NCBI GenBank assembly: GCA_903813345.2 | Contig: CAIIXF020000001.1 | Span: 41,881,366 to 41,945,365 of the forward strand | Source of the DNA: Owenia fusiformis | Taxonomy: Eukaryota; Annelida; Polychaeta; Sabellida; Oweniidae | Direction of reading: 5' to 3' | DNA: 64,000 nucleotides | Part shown: positions 33,401 to 48,400 of the stretch, in pieces | Layout: the number at the start of each line of letters is the position of its first letter | Numbering within the stretch: position 1 is the stretch's first letter | The notes under the pieces: generated by a model | The model's database searches: none | Told to the model about the DNA's origin: nothing | Seen by the model: the letters and a program-made list of their open reading frames with translations, nothing else | Translations under genes and position numbers: made by a program

Positions 33401-36400
33401 GAGCATGAAATTTTTGAATTTTTGGACAAATTTTGGGCTATTTTGGGGGATTTTTGCCCATAACGATACTAATCTACTTAAAACAGCTGTTTAAAGTTGT
33501 ACAAATTGCTTAAGTGATTTATATTCTCTCATAAGTAGGACTATTTGCTACTTTACTAAACTGAACATCATTGATTTTTCGTTTTTCATGAACTTCTGAT
33601 GGCTAGTTCAAGTAGCATTGTCTTTTGTGCAGGTTTACTGAATACGTCCCTTTAAAATTGGGTCTTTCGTGGGTTTAAAGGGTCAAAATGTTGGAACTTT
33701 GCACACTGTGGAACGTTTGGGGTGTGTTTCCTTTAATTTGGCAAGAACTGCATCAAATTACTTGATAAGAGAGCAGAAATGTAGCAACTTAGGCTGAAAA
33801 GTACTGTTTTCAATGAAAAAAACGAAAATTGCTGACTCAGCAAAATTTAGATCGTCGTCTCCAGAATTTTAGGGGTTAATTTGCAAAACTTTAAATGGTC
33901 CCATAGAAACATATGCGAAATATGGCTAAATTCGACATATTTCTCGAAATTCACTAATAAATGTGGTTGATATTAGGTAGAAAGCAACTTACTTTTTCAC
34001 CCATTGGAATACATGTAAAATTGGCAAAGTTCAAATCATAATTTCTCAAATCCCAGCCCATCGAATCCTCACATCCATTCAGATCATGTAGTCCTATTCA
34101 AAAACTTCCCGTTCGGTTATATGGTGAAAAAAATATCCCACGAACGAAAAAAGATTTTGCTACATTTATAAGCGAGCATTGATTTCTGGGCCTGTAAAAA
34201 GCACGTAGGACCTGATTACCCCATTGATTTACTGAGACCGCCAAAAATTTAATTCAATTTTTTGGTTCAAAATAATAATCTGTCAGCGGTCCCTGACACT
34301 CCTACTAGCTATCACCAAACATTAATTGCCAATACATGTACACATATACGTGCCATACATCTACAAAGTAGCGAACTAGTGTATTAAGTACTACTTTTCC
34401 TATACGATGAGCAAAACAAATCTCAAGTAGGTTATATTGACCCTATTAGTGTCATGGTTGACTGAATATGCATTTTATTCAATATGAATTTTAAAGTTCG
34501 GGGTTTTATGAAGTGATATGTACATTTTTGCTCAAATCCCCTCAGCACTTTTGATTCTATAGGGTTCTCTTGACCCCTGGGGTCATTATATTTTGTGACA
34601 ATTTATTCCAGACTAAATGTAGTTATTTTGTCATTAAAATATCTTATTAGAGAAACGTTCAGGAAAAGTTGCGCTATCCACAAGACTTCTTGTCACTGCA
34701 CTGATAAATGTAGCAAAATAGTCAAAATAATTCAGCCTTGAGCATGAAATTTTTGAATTTTTGGACAAATTTTGGGCTATTTTGGGGGATTTTTGCCCAT
34801 AACGATACTAATCTACTTAAAACAGCTGTTTAAAGTTGTACAAATTGCTTAAGTGATTTATATTCTCTCATAAGTAGGACTATTTGCTACTTTACTAAAC
34901 TGAACATCATTGATTTTTCGTTTTTCATGAACTTCTGATGGCTAGTTCAAGTAGCATTGTCTTTTGTGCAGGTTTACTGAATACGTCCCTTTAAAATTGG
35001 GTCTTTCGTGGGTTTAAAGGGTCAAAATGTTGGAACTTTGCACACTGTGGAACGTTTGGGGTGTGTTTCCTTTAATTTGGCAAGAACTGCATCAAATTAC
35101 TTGATAAGAGAGCAGAAATGTAGCAACTTAGGCTGAAAAGTACTGTTTTCAATGAAAAAACGAAAATTGCTGACTCAGCAAAATTTAGATCGTCGTCTCC
35201 AGAATTTTAGGGGTTAATTTGCAAAACTTTAAATGGTCCCATAGAAACATATGCGAAATATGGCTAAATTCGACATATTTCTCGAAATTCACTAATAAAT
35301 GTGGTTGATATTAGTGTCATGGTTGACTGAATATGCATTTTATTCAATATGAATTTTAAAGTTCGGGGTTTTATGAAGTGATATGTACATTTTTGCTCAA
35401 ATCCCCTCAGCACTTTTGATTCTATAGGGTTCTCTTGACCCCTGGGGTCATTATATTTTGTGACAATTTATTCCAGACTAAATGTAGTTATTTTGTCATT
35501 AAAATATCTTATTAGAGAAACGTTCAGGAAAAGTTGCGCTATCCACAAGACTTCTTGTCACTGCACTGATAAATGTAGCAAAATAGTCAAAATAATTCAG
35601 CCTTGAGCATGAAATTTTTGAATTTTTGGACAAATTTTGGGCTATTTTGGGGGATTTTTGCCCATAACGATACTAATCTACTTAAAACAGCTGTTTAAAG
35701 TTGTACAAATTGCTTAAGTGATTTATATTCTCTCATAAGTAGGACTATTTGCTACTTTACTAAACTGAACATCATTGATTTTTCGTTTTTCATGAACTTC
35801 TGATGGCTAGTTCAAGTAGCATTGTCTTTTGTGCAGGTTTACTGAATACGTCCCTTTAAAATTGGGTCTTTCGTGGGTTTAAAGGGTCAAAATGTTGGAA
35901 CTTTGCACACTGTGGAACGTTTGGGGTGTGTTTCCTTTAATTTGGCAAGAACTGCATCAAATTACTTGATAAGAGAGCAGAAATGTAGCAACTTAGGCTG
36001 AAAAGTACTGTTTTCAATGAAAAAACGAAAATTGCTGACTCAGCAAAATTTAGATCGTCGTCTCCAGAATTTTAGGGGTTAATTTGCAAAACTTTAAATG
36101 GTCCCATAGAAACATATGCGAAATATGGCTAAATTCGACATATTTCTCGAAATTCACTAATAAATGTGGTTGATATTAGTGTCATGGTTGACTGAATATG
36201 CATTTTATTCAATATGAATTTTAAAGTTCGGGGTTTTATGAAGTGATATGTACATTTTTGCTCAAATCCCCTCAGCACTTTTGATTCTATAGGGTTCTCT
36301 TGACCCCTGGGGTCATTATATTTTGTGACAATTTATTCCAGACTAAATGTAGTTATTTTGTCATTAAAATATCTTATTAGAGAAACGTTCAGGAAAAGTT

Positions 36401-39400
36401 GCGCTATCCACAAGACTTCTTGTCACTGCACTGATAAATGTAGCAAAATAGTCAAAATAATTCAGCCTTGAGCATGAAATTTTTGAATTTTTGGACAAAT
36501 TTTGGGCTATTTTGGGGGATTTTTGCCCATAACGATACTAATCTACTTAAAACAGCTGTTTAAAGTTGTACAAATTGCTTAAGTGATTTATATTCTCTCA
36601 TAAGTAGGACTATTTGCTACTTTACTAAACTGAACATCATTGATTTTTCGTTTTTCATGAACTTCTGATGGCTAGTTCAAGTAGCATTGTCTTTTGTGCA
36701 GGTTTACTGAATACGTCCCTTTAAAATTGGGTCTTTCGTGGGTTTAAAGGGTCAAAATGTTGGAACTTTGCACACTGTGGAACGTTTGGGGTGTGTTTCC
36801 TTTAATTTGGCAAGAACTGCATCAAATTACTTGATAAGAGAGCAGAAATGTAGCAACTTAGGCTGAAAAGTACTGTTTTCAATGAAAAAAACGAAAATTG
36901 CTGACTCAGCAAAATTTAGATCGTCGTCTCCAGAATTTTAGGGGTTAATTTGCAAAACTTTAAATGGTCCCATAGAAACATATGCGAAATATGGCTAAAT
37001 TCGACATATTTCTCGAAATTCACTAATAAATGTGGTTGATATTAGGTAGAAAGCAACTTACTTTTTCACCCATTGGAATACATGTAAAATTGGCAAAGTT
37101 CAAATCATAATTTCTCAAATCCCAGCCCATCGAATCCTCACATCCATTCAGATCATGTAGTCCTATTCAAAAACTTCCCGTTCGGTTATATGGTGAAAAA
37201 AATATCCCACGAACGAAAAAAGATTTTGCTACATTTATAAGCGAGCATTGATTTCTGGGCCTGTAAAAAGCACGTAGGACCTGATTACCCCATTGATTTA
37301 CTGAGACCGCCAAAAATTTAATTCAATTTTTTGGTTCAAAATAATAATCTGTCAGCGGTCCCTGACACTCCTACTAGCTATCACCAAACATTAATTGCCA
37401 ATACATGTACACATATACGTGCCATACATCTACAAAGTAGCGAACTAGTGTATTAAGTACTACTTTTCCTATACGATGAGCAAAACAAATCTCAAGTAGG
37501 TTATATTGACCCTATTAGTGTCATGGTTGACTGAATATGCATTTTATTCAATATGAATTTTAAAGTTCGGGGTTTTATGAAGTGATATGTACATTTTTGC
37601 TCAAATCCCCTCAGCACTTTTGATTCTATAGGGTTCTCTTGACCCCTGGGGTCATTATATTTTGTGACAATTTATTCCAGACTAAATGTAGTTATTTTGT
37701 CATTAAAATATCTTATTAGAGAAACGTTCAGGAAAAGTTGCGCTATCCACAAGACTTCTTGTCACTGCACTGATAAATGTAGCAAAATAGTCAAAATAAT
37801 TCAGCCTTGAGCATGAAATTTTTGAATTTTTGGACAAATTTTGGGCTATTTTGGGGGATTTTTGCCCATAACGATACTAATCTACTTAAAACAGCTGTTT
37901 AAAGTTGTACAAATTGCTTAAGTGATTTATATTCTCTCATAAGTAGGACTATTTGCTACTTTACTAAACTGAACATCATTGATTTTTCGTTTTTCATGAA
38001 CTTCTGATGGCTAGTTCAAGTAGCATTGTCTTTTGTGCAGGTTTACTGAATACGTCCCTTTAAAATTGGGTCTTTCGTGGGTTTAAAGGGTCAAAATGTT
38101 GGAACTTTGCACACTGTGGAACGTTTGGGGTGTGTTTCCTTTAATTTGGCAAGAACTGCATCAAATTACTTGATAAGAGAGCAGAAATGTAGCAACTTAG
38201 GCTGAAAAGTACTGTTTTCAATGAAAAAACGAAAATTGCTGACTCAGCAAAATTTAGATCGTCGTCTCCAGAATTTTAGGGGTTAATTTGCAAAACTTTA
38301 AATGGTCCCATAGAAACATATGCGAAATATGGCTAAATTCGACATATTTCTCGAAATTCACTAATAAATGTGGTTGATATTAGTGTCATGGTTGACTGAA
38401 TATGCATTTTATTCAATATGAATTTTAAAGTTCGGGGTTTTATGAAGTGATATGTACATTTTTGCTCAAATCCCCTCAGCACTTTTGATTCTATAGGGTT
38501 CTCTTGACCCCTGGGGTCATTATATTTTGTGACAATTTATTCCAGACTAAATGTAGTTATTTTGTCATTAAAATATCTTATTAGAGAAACGTTCAGGAAA
38601 AGTTGCGCTATCCACAAGACTTCTTGTCACTGCACTGATAAATGTAGCAAAATAGTCAAAATAATTCAGCCTTGAGCATGAAATTTTTGAATTTTTGGAC
38701 AAATTTTGGGCTATTTTGGGGGATTTTTGCCCATAACGATACTAATCTACTTAAAACAGCTGTTTAAAGTTGTACAAATTGCTTAAGTGATTTATATTCT
38801 CTCATAAGTAGGACTATTTGCTACTTTACTAAACTGAACATCATTGATTTTTCGTTTTTCATGAACTTCTGATGGCTAGTTCAAGTAGCATTGTCTTTTG
38901 TGCAGGTTTACTGAATACGTCCCTTTAAAATTGGGTCTTTCGTGGGTTTAAAGGGTCAAAATGTTGGAACTTTGCACACTGTGGAACGTTTGGGGTGTGT
39001 TTCCTTTAATTTGGCAAGAACTGCATCAAATTACTTGATAAGAGAGCAGAAATGTAGCAACTTAGGCTGAAAAGTACTGTTTTCAATGAAAAAACGAAAA
39101 TTGCTGACTCAGCAAAATTTAGATCGTCGTCTCCAGAATTTTAGGGGTTAATTTGCAAAACTTTAAATGGTCCCATAGAAACATATGCGAAATATGGCTA
39201 AATTCGACATATTTCTCGAAATTCACTAATAAATGTGGTTGATATTAGGTAGAAAGCAACTTACTTTTTCACCCATTGGAATACATGTAAAATTGGCAAA
39301 GTTCAAATCATAATTTCTCAAATCCCAGCCCATCGAATCCTCACATCCATTCAGATCATGTAGTCCTATTCAAAAACTTCCCGTTCGGTTATATGGTGAA

Positions 39401-42400
39401 AAAAATATCCCACGAACGAAAAAAGATTTTGCTACATTTATAAGCGAGCATTGATTTCTGGGCCTGTAAAAAGCACGTAGGACCTGATTACCCCATTGAT
39501 TTACTGAGACCGCCAAAAATTTAATTCAATTTTTTGGTTCAAAATAATAATCTGTCAGCGGTCCCTGACACTCCTACTAGCTATCACCAAACATTAATTG
39601 CCAATACATGTACACATATACGTGCCATACATCTACAAAGTAGCGAACTAGTGTATTAAGTACTACTTTTCCTATACGATGAGCAAAACAAATCTCAAGT
39701 AGGTTATATTGACCCTATTAGTGTCATGGTTGACTGAATATGCATTTTATTCAATATGAATTTTAAAGTTCGGGGTTTTATGAAGTGATATGTACATTTT
39801 TGCTCAAATCCCCTCAGCACTTTTGATTCTATAGGGTTCTCTTGACCCCTGGGGTCATTATATTTTGTGACAATTTATTCCAGACTAAATGTAGTTATTT
39901 TGTCATTAAAATATCTTATTAGAGAAACGTTCAGGAAAAGTTGCGCTATCCACAAGACTTCTTGTCACTGCACTGATAAATGTAGCAAAATAGTCAAAAT
40001 AATTCAGCCTTGAGCATGAAATTTTTGAATTTTTGGACAAATTTTGGGCTATTTTGGGGGATTTTTGCCCATAACGATACTAATCTACTTAAAACAGCTG
40101 TTTAAAGTTGTACAAATTGCTTAAGTGATTTATATTCTCTCATAAGTAGGACTATTTGCTACTTTACTAAACTGAACATCATTGATTTTTCGTTTTTCAT
40201 GAACTTCTGATGGCTAGTTCAAGTAGCATTGTCTTTTGTGCAGGTTTACTGAATACGTCCCTTTAAAATTGGGTCTTTCGTGGGTTTAAAGGGTCAAAAT
40301 GTTGGAACTTTGCACACTGTGGAACGTTTGGGGTGTGTTTCCTTTAATTTGGCAAGAACTGCATCAAATTACTTGATAAGAGAGCAGAAATGTAGCAACT
40401 TAGGCTGAAAAGTACTGTTTTCAATGAAAAAACGAAAATTGCTGACTCAGCAAAATTTAGATCGTCGTCTCCAGAATTTTAGGGGTTAATTTGCAAAACT
40501 TTAAATGGTCCCATAGAAACATATGCGAAATATGGCTAAATTCGACATATTTCTCGAAATTCACTAATAAATGTGGTTGATATTAGTGTCATGGTTGACT
40601 GAATATGCATTTTATTCAATATGAATTTTAAAGTTCGGGGTTTTATGAAGTGATATGTACATTTTTGCTCAAATCCCCTCAGCACTTTTGATTCTATAGG
40701 GTTCTCTTGACCCCTGGGGTCATTATATTTTGTGACAATTTATTCCAGACTAAATGTAGTTATTTTGTCATTAAAATATCTTATTAGAGAAACGTTCAGG
40801 AAAAGTTGCGCTATCCACAAGACTTCTTGTCACTGCACTGATAAATGTAGCAAAATAGTCAAAATAATTCAGCCTTGAGCATGAAATTTTTGAATTTTTG
40901 GACAAATTTTGGGCTATTTTGGGGGATTTTTGCCCATAACGATACTAATCTACTTAAAACAGCTGTTTAAAGTTGTACAAATTGCTTAAGTGATTTATAT
41001 TCTCTCATAAGTAGGACTATTTGCTACTTTACTAAACTGAACATCATTGATTTTTCGTTTTTCATGAACTTCTGATGGCTAGTTCAAGTAGCATTGTCTT
41101 TTGTGCAGGTTTACTGAATACGTCCCTTTAAAATTGGGTCTTTCGTGGGTTTAAAGGGTCAAAATGTTGGAACTTTGCACACTGTGGAACGTTTGGGGTG
41201 TGTTTCCTTTAATTTGGCAAGAACTGCATCAAATTACTTGATAAGAGAGCAGAAATGTAGCAACTTAGGCTGAAAAGTACTGTTTTCAATGAAAAAACGA
41301 AAATTGCTGACTCAGCAAAATTTAGATCGTCGTCTCCAGAATTTTAGGGGTTAATTTGCAAAACTTTAAATGGTCCCATAGAAACATATGCGAAATATGG
41401 CTAAATTCGACATATTTCTCGAAATTCACTAATAAATGTGGTTGATATTAGTGTCATGGTTGACTGAATATGCATTTTATTCAATATGAATTTTAAAGTT
41501 CGGGGTTTTATGAAGTGATATGTACATTTTTGCTCAAATCCCCTCAGCACTTTTGATTCTATAGGGTTCTCTTGACCCCTGGGGTCATTATATTTTGTGA
41601 CAATTTATTCCAGACTAAATGTAGTTATTTTGTCATTAAAATATCTTATTAGAGAAACGTTCAGGAAAAGTTGCGCTATCCACAAGACTTCTTGTCACTG
41701 CACTGATAAATGTAGCAAAATAGTCAAAATAATTCAGCCTTGAGCATGAAATTTTTGAATTTTTGGACAAATTTTGGGCTATTTTGGGGGATTTTTGCCC
41801 ATAACGATACTAATCTACTTAAAACAGCTGTTTAAAGTTGTACAAATTGCTTAAGTGATTTATATTCTCTCATAAGTAGGACTATTTGCTACTTTACTAA
41901 ACTGAACATCATTGATTTTTCGTTTTTCATGAACTTCTGATGGCTAGTTCAAGTAGCATTGTCTTTTGTGCAGGTTTACTGAATACGTCCCTTTAAAATT
42001 GGGTCTTTCGTGGGTTTAAAGGGTCAAAATGTTGGAACTTTGCACACTGTGGAACGTTTGGGGTGTGTTTCCTTTAATTTGGCAAGAACTGCATCAAATT
42101 ACTTGATAAGAGAGCAGAAATGTAGCAACTTAGGCTGAAAAGTACTGTTTTCAATGAAAAAACGAAAATTGCTGACTCAGCAAAATTTAGATCGTCGTCT
42201 CCAGAATTTTAGGGGTTAATTTGCAAAACTTTAAATGGTCCCATAGAAACATATGCGAAATATGGCTAAATTCGACATATTTCTCGAAATTCACTAATAA
42301 ATGTGGTTGATATTAGGTAGAAAGCAACTTACTTTTTCACCCATTGGAATACATGTAAAATTGGCAAAGTTCAAATCATAATTTCTCAAATCCCAGCCCA

Positions 42401-45400
42401 TCGAATCCTCACATCCATTCAGATCATGTAGTCCTATTCAAAAACTTCCCGTTCGGTTATATGGTGAAAAAAATATCCCACGAACGAAAAAAGATTTTGC
42501 TACATTTATAAGCGAGCATTGATTTCTGGGCCTGTAAAAAGCACGTAGGACCTGATTACCCCATTGATTTACTGAGACCGCCAAAAATTTAATTCAATTT
42601 TTTGGTTCAAAATAATAATCTGTCAGCGGTCCCTGACACTCCTACTAGCTATCACCAAACATTAATTGCCAATACATGTACACATATACGTGCCATACAT
42701 CTACAAAGTAGCGAACTAGTGTATTAAGTACTACTTTTCCTATACGATGAGCAAAACAAATCTCAAGTAGGTTATATTGACCCTATTAGTGTCATGGTTG
42801 ACTGAATATGCATTTTATTCAATATGAATTTTAAAGTTCGGGGTTTTATGAAGTGATATGTACATTTTTGCTCAAATCCCCTCAGCACTTTTGATTCTAT
42901 AGGGTTCTCTTGACCCCTGGGGTCATTATATTTTGTGACAATTTATTCCAGACTAAATGTAGTTATTTTGTCATTAAAATATCTTATTAGAGAAACGTTC
43001 AGGAAAAGTTGCGCTATCCACAAGACTTCTTGTCACTGCACTGATAAATGTAGCAAAATAGTCAAAATAATTCAGCCTTGAGCATGAAATTTTTGAATTT
43101 TTGGACAAATTTTGGGCTATTTTGGGGGATTTTTGCCCATAACGATACTAATCTACTTAAAACAGCTGTTTAAAGTTGTACAAATTGCTTAAGTGATTTA
43201 TATTCTCTCATAAGTAGGACTATTTGCTACTTTACTAAACTGAACATCATTGATTTTTCGTTTTTCATGAACTTCTGATGGCTAGTTCAAGTAGCATTGT
43301 CTTTTGTGCAGGTTTACTGAATACGTCCCTTTAAAATTGGGTCTTTCGTGGGTTTAAAGGGTCAAAATGTTGGAACTTTGCACACTGTGGAACGTTTGGG
43401 GTGTGTTTCCTTTAATTTGGCAAGAACTGCATCAAATTACTTGATAAGAGAGCAGAAATGTAGCAACTTAGGCTGAAAAGTACTGTTTTCAATGAAAAAA
43501 CGAAAATTGCTGACTCAGCAAAATTTAGATCGTCGTCTCCAGAATTTTAGGGGTTAATTTGCAAAACTTTAAATGGTCCCATAGAAACATATGCGAAATA
43601 TGGCTAAATTCGACATATTTCTCGAAATTCACTAATAAATGTGGTTGATATTAGTGTCATGGTTGACTGAATATGCATTTTATTCAATATGAATTTTAAA
43701 GTTCGGGGTTTTATGAAGTGATATGTACATTTTTGCTCAAATCCCCTCAGCACTTTTGATTCTATAGGGTTCTCTTGACCCCTGGGGTCATTATATTTTG
43801 TGACAATTTATTCCAGACTAAATGTAGTTATTTTGTCATTAAAATATCTTATTAGAGAAACGTTCAGGAAAAGTTGCGCTATCCACAAGACTTCTTGTCA
43901 CTGCACTGATAAATGTAGCAAAATAGTCAAAATAATTCAGCCTTGAGCATGAAATTTTTGAATTTTTGGACAAATTTTGGGCTATTTTGGGGGATTTTTG
44001 CCCATAACGATACTAATCTACTTAAAACAGCTGTTTAAAGTTGTACAAATTGCTTAAGTGATTTATATTCTCTCATAAGTAGGACTATTTGCTACTTTAC
44101 TAAACTGAACATCATTGATTTTTCGTTTTTCATGAACTTCTGATGGCTAGTTCAAGTAGCATTGTCTTTTGTGCAGGTTTACTGAATACGTCCCTTTAAA
44201 ATTGGGTCTTTCGTGGGTTTAAAGGGTCAAAATGTTGGAACTTTGCACACTGTGGAACGTTTGGGGTGTGTTTCCTTTAATTTGGCAAGAACTGCATCAA
44301 ATTACTTGATAAGAGAGCAGAAATGTAGCAACTTAGGCTGAAAAGTACTGTTTTCAATGAAAAAACGAAAATTGCTGACTCAGCAAAATTTAGATCGTCG
44401 TCTCCAGAATTTTAGGGGTTAATTTGCAAAACTTTAAATGGTCCCATAGAAACATATGCGAAATATGGCTAAATTCGACATATTTCTCGAAATTCACTAA
44501 TAAATGTGGTTGATATTAGGTAGAAAGCAACTTACTTTTTCACCCATTGGAATACATGTAAAATTGGCAAAGTTCAAATCATAATTTCTCAAATCCCAGC
44601 CCATCGAATCCTCACATCCATTCAGATCATGTAGTCCTATTCAAAAACTTCCCGTTCGGTTATATGGTGAAAAAAATATCCCACGAACGAAAAAAGATTT
44701 TGCTACATTTATAAGCGAGCATTGATTTCTGGGCCTGTAAAAAGCACGTAGGACCTGATTACCCCATTGATTTACTGAGACCGCCAAAAATTTAATTCAA
44801 TTTTTTGGTTCAAAATAATAATCTGTCAGCGGTCCCTGACACTCCTACTAGCTATCACCAAACATTAATTGCCAATACATGTACACATATACGTGCCATA
44901 CATCTACAAAGTAGCGAACTAGTGTATTAAGTACTACTTTTCCTATACGATGAGCAAAACAAATCTCAAGTAGGTTATATTGACCCTATTAGTGTCATGG
45001 TTGACTGAATATGCATTTTATTCAATATGAATTTTAAAGTTCGGGGTTTTATGAAGTGATATGTACATTTTTGCTCAAATCCCCTCAGCACTTTTGATTC
45101 TATAGGGTTCTCTTGACCCCTGGGGTCATTATATTTTGTGACAATTTATTCCAGACTAAATGTAGTTATTTTGTCATTAAAATATCTTATTAGAGAAACG
45201 TTCAGGAAAAGTTGCGCTATCCACAAGACTTCTTGTCACTGCACTGATAAATGTAGCAAAATAGTCAAAATAATTCAGCCTTGAGCATGAAATTTTTGAA
45301 TTTTTGGACAAATTTTGGGCTATTTTGGGGGATTTTTGCCCATAACGATACTAATCTACTTAAAACAGCTGTTTAAAGTTGTACAAATTGCTTAAGTGAT

Positions 45401-48400
45401 TTATATTCTCTCATAAGTAGGACTATTTGCTACTTTACTAAACTGAACATCATTGATTTTTCGTTTTTCATGAACTTCTGATGGCTAGTTCAAGTAGCAT
45501 TGTCTTTTGTGCAGGTTTACTGAATACGTCCCTTTAAAATTGGGTCTTTCGTGGGTTTAAAGGGTCAAAATGTTGGAACTTTGCACACTGTGGAACGTTT
45601 GGGGTGTGTTTCCTTTAATTTGGCAAGAACTGCATCAAATTACTTGATAAGAGAGCAGAAATGTAGCAACTTAGGCTGAAAAGTACTGTTTTCAATGAAA
45701 AAACGAAAATTGCTGACTCAGCAAAATTTAGATCGTCGTCTCCAGAATTTTAGGGGTTAATTTGCAAAACTTTAAATGGTCCCATAGAAACATATGCGAA
45801 ATATGGCTAAATTCGACATATTTCTCGAAATTCACTAATAAATGTGGTTGATATTAGTGTCATGGTTGACTGAATATGCATTTTATTCAATATGAATTTT
45901 AAAGTTCGGGGTTTTATGAAGTGATATGTACATTTTTGCTCAAATCCCCTCAGCACTTTTGATTCTATAGGGTTCTCTTGACCCCTGGGGTCATTATATT
46001 TTGTGACAATTTATTCCAGACTAAATGTAGTTATTTTGTCATTAAAATATCTTATTAGAGAAACGTTCAGGAAAAGTTGCGCTATCCACAAGACTTCTTG
46101 TCACTGCACTGATAAATGTAGCAAAATAGTCAAAATAATTCAGCCTTGAGCATGAAATTTTTGAATTTTTGGACAAATTTTGGGCTATTTTGGGGGATTT
46201 TTGCCCATAACGATACTAATCTACTTAAAACAGCTGTTTAAAGTTGTACAAATTGCTTAAGTGATTTATATTCTCTCATAAGTAGGACTATTTGCTACTT
46301 TACTAAACTGAACATCATTGATTTTTCGTTTTTCATGAACTTCTGATGGCTAGTTCAAGTAGCATTGTCTTTTGTGCAGGTTTACTGAATACGTCCCTTT
46401 AAAATTGGGTCTTTCGTGGGTTTAAAGGGTCAAAATGTTGGAACTTTGCACACTGTGGAACGTTTGGGGTGTGTTTCCTTTAATTTGGCAAGAACTGCAT
46501 CAAATTACTTGATAAGAGAGCAGAAATGTAGCAACTTAGGCTGAAAAGTACTGTTTTCAATGAAAAAACGAAAATTGCTGACTCAGCAAAATTTAGATCG
46601 TCGTCTCCAGAATTTTAGGGGTTAATTTGCAAAACTTTAAATGGTCCCATAGAAACATATGCGAAATATGGCTAAATTCGACATATTTCTCGAAATTCAC
46701 TAATAAATGTGGTTGATATTAGGTAGAAAGCAACTTACTTTTTCACCCATTGGAATACATGTAAAATTGGCAAAGTTCAAATCATAATTTCTCAAATCCC
46801 AGCCCATCGAATCCTCACATCCATTCAGATCATGTAGTCCTATTCAAAAACTTCCCGTTCGGTTATATGGTGAAAAAAATATCCCACGAACGAAAAAAGA
46901 TTTTGCTACATTTATAAGCGAGCATTGATTTCTGGGCCTGTAAAAAGCACGTAGGACCTGATTACCCCATTGATTTACTGAGACCGCCAAAAATTTAATT
47001 CAATTTTTTGGTTCAAAATAATAATCTGTCAGCGGTCCCTGACACTCCTACTAGCTATCACCAAACATTAATTGCCAATACATGTACACATATACGTGCC
47101 ATACATCTACAAAGTAGCGAACTAGTGTATTAAGTACTACTTTTCCTATACGATGAGCAAAACAAATCTCAAGTAGGTTATATTGACCCTATTAGTGTCA
47201 TGGTTGACTGAATATGCATTTTATTCAATATGAATTTTAAAGTTCGGGGTTTTATGAAGTGATATGTACATTTTTGCTCAAATCCCCTCAGCACTTTTGA
47301 TTCTATAGGGTTCTCTTGACCCCTGGGGTCATTATATTTTGTGACAATTTATTCCAGACTAAATGTAGTTATTTTGTCATTAAAATATCTTATTAGAGAA
47401 ACGTTCAGGAAAAGTTGCGCTATCCACAAGACTTCTTGTCACTGCACTGATAAATGTAGCAAAATAGTCAAAATAATTCAGCCTTGAGCATGAAATTTTT
47501 GAATTTTTGGACAAATTTTGGGCTATTTTGGGGGATTTTTGCCCATAACGATACTAATCTACTTAAAACAGCTGTTTAAAGTTGTACAAATTGCTTAAGT
47601 GATTTATATTCTCTCATAAGTAGGACTATTTGCTACTTTACTAAACTGAACATCATTGATTTTTCGTTTTTCATGAACTTCTGATGGCTAGTTCAAGTAG
47701 CATTGTCTTTTGTGCAGGTTTACTGAATACGTCCCTTTAAAATTGGGTCTTTCGTGGGTTTAAAGGGTCAAAATGTTGGAACTTTGCACACTGTGGAACG
47801 TTTGGGGTGTGTTTCCTTTAATTTGGCAAGAACTGCATCAAATTACTTGATAAGAGAGCAGAAATGTAGCAACTTAGGCTGAAAAGTACTGTTTTCAATG
47901 AAAAAACGAAAATTGCTGACTCAGCAAAATTTAGATCGTCGTCTCCAGAATTTTAGGGGTTAATTTGCAAAACTTTAAATGGTCCCATAGAAACATATGC
48001 GAAATATGGCTAAATTCGACATATTTCTCGAAATTCACTAATAAATGTGGTTGATATTAGTGTCATGGTTGACTGAATATGCATTTTATTCAATATGAAT
48101 TTTAAAGTTCGGGGTTTTATGAAGTGATATGTACATTTTTGCTCAAATCCCCTCAGCACTTTTGATTCTATAGGGTTCTCTTGACCCCTGGGGTCATTAT
48201 ATTTTGTGACAATTTATTCCAGACTAAATGTAGTTATTTTGTCATTAAAATATCTTATTAGAGAAACGTTCAGGAAAAGTTGCGCTATCCACAAGACTTC
48301 TTGTCACTGCACTGATAAATGTAGCAAAATAGTCAAAATAATTCAGCCTTGAGCATGAAATTTTTGAATTTTTGGACAAATTTTGGGCTATTTTGGGGGA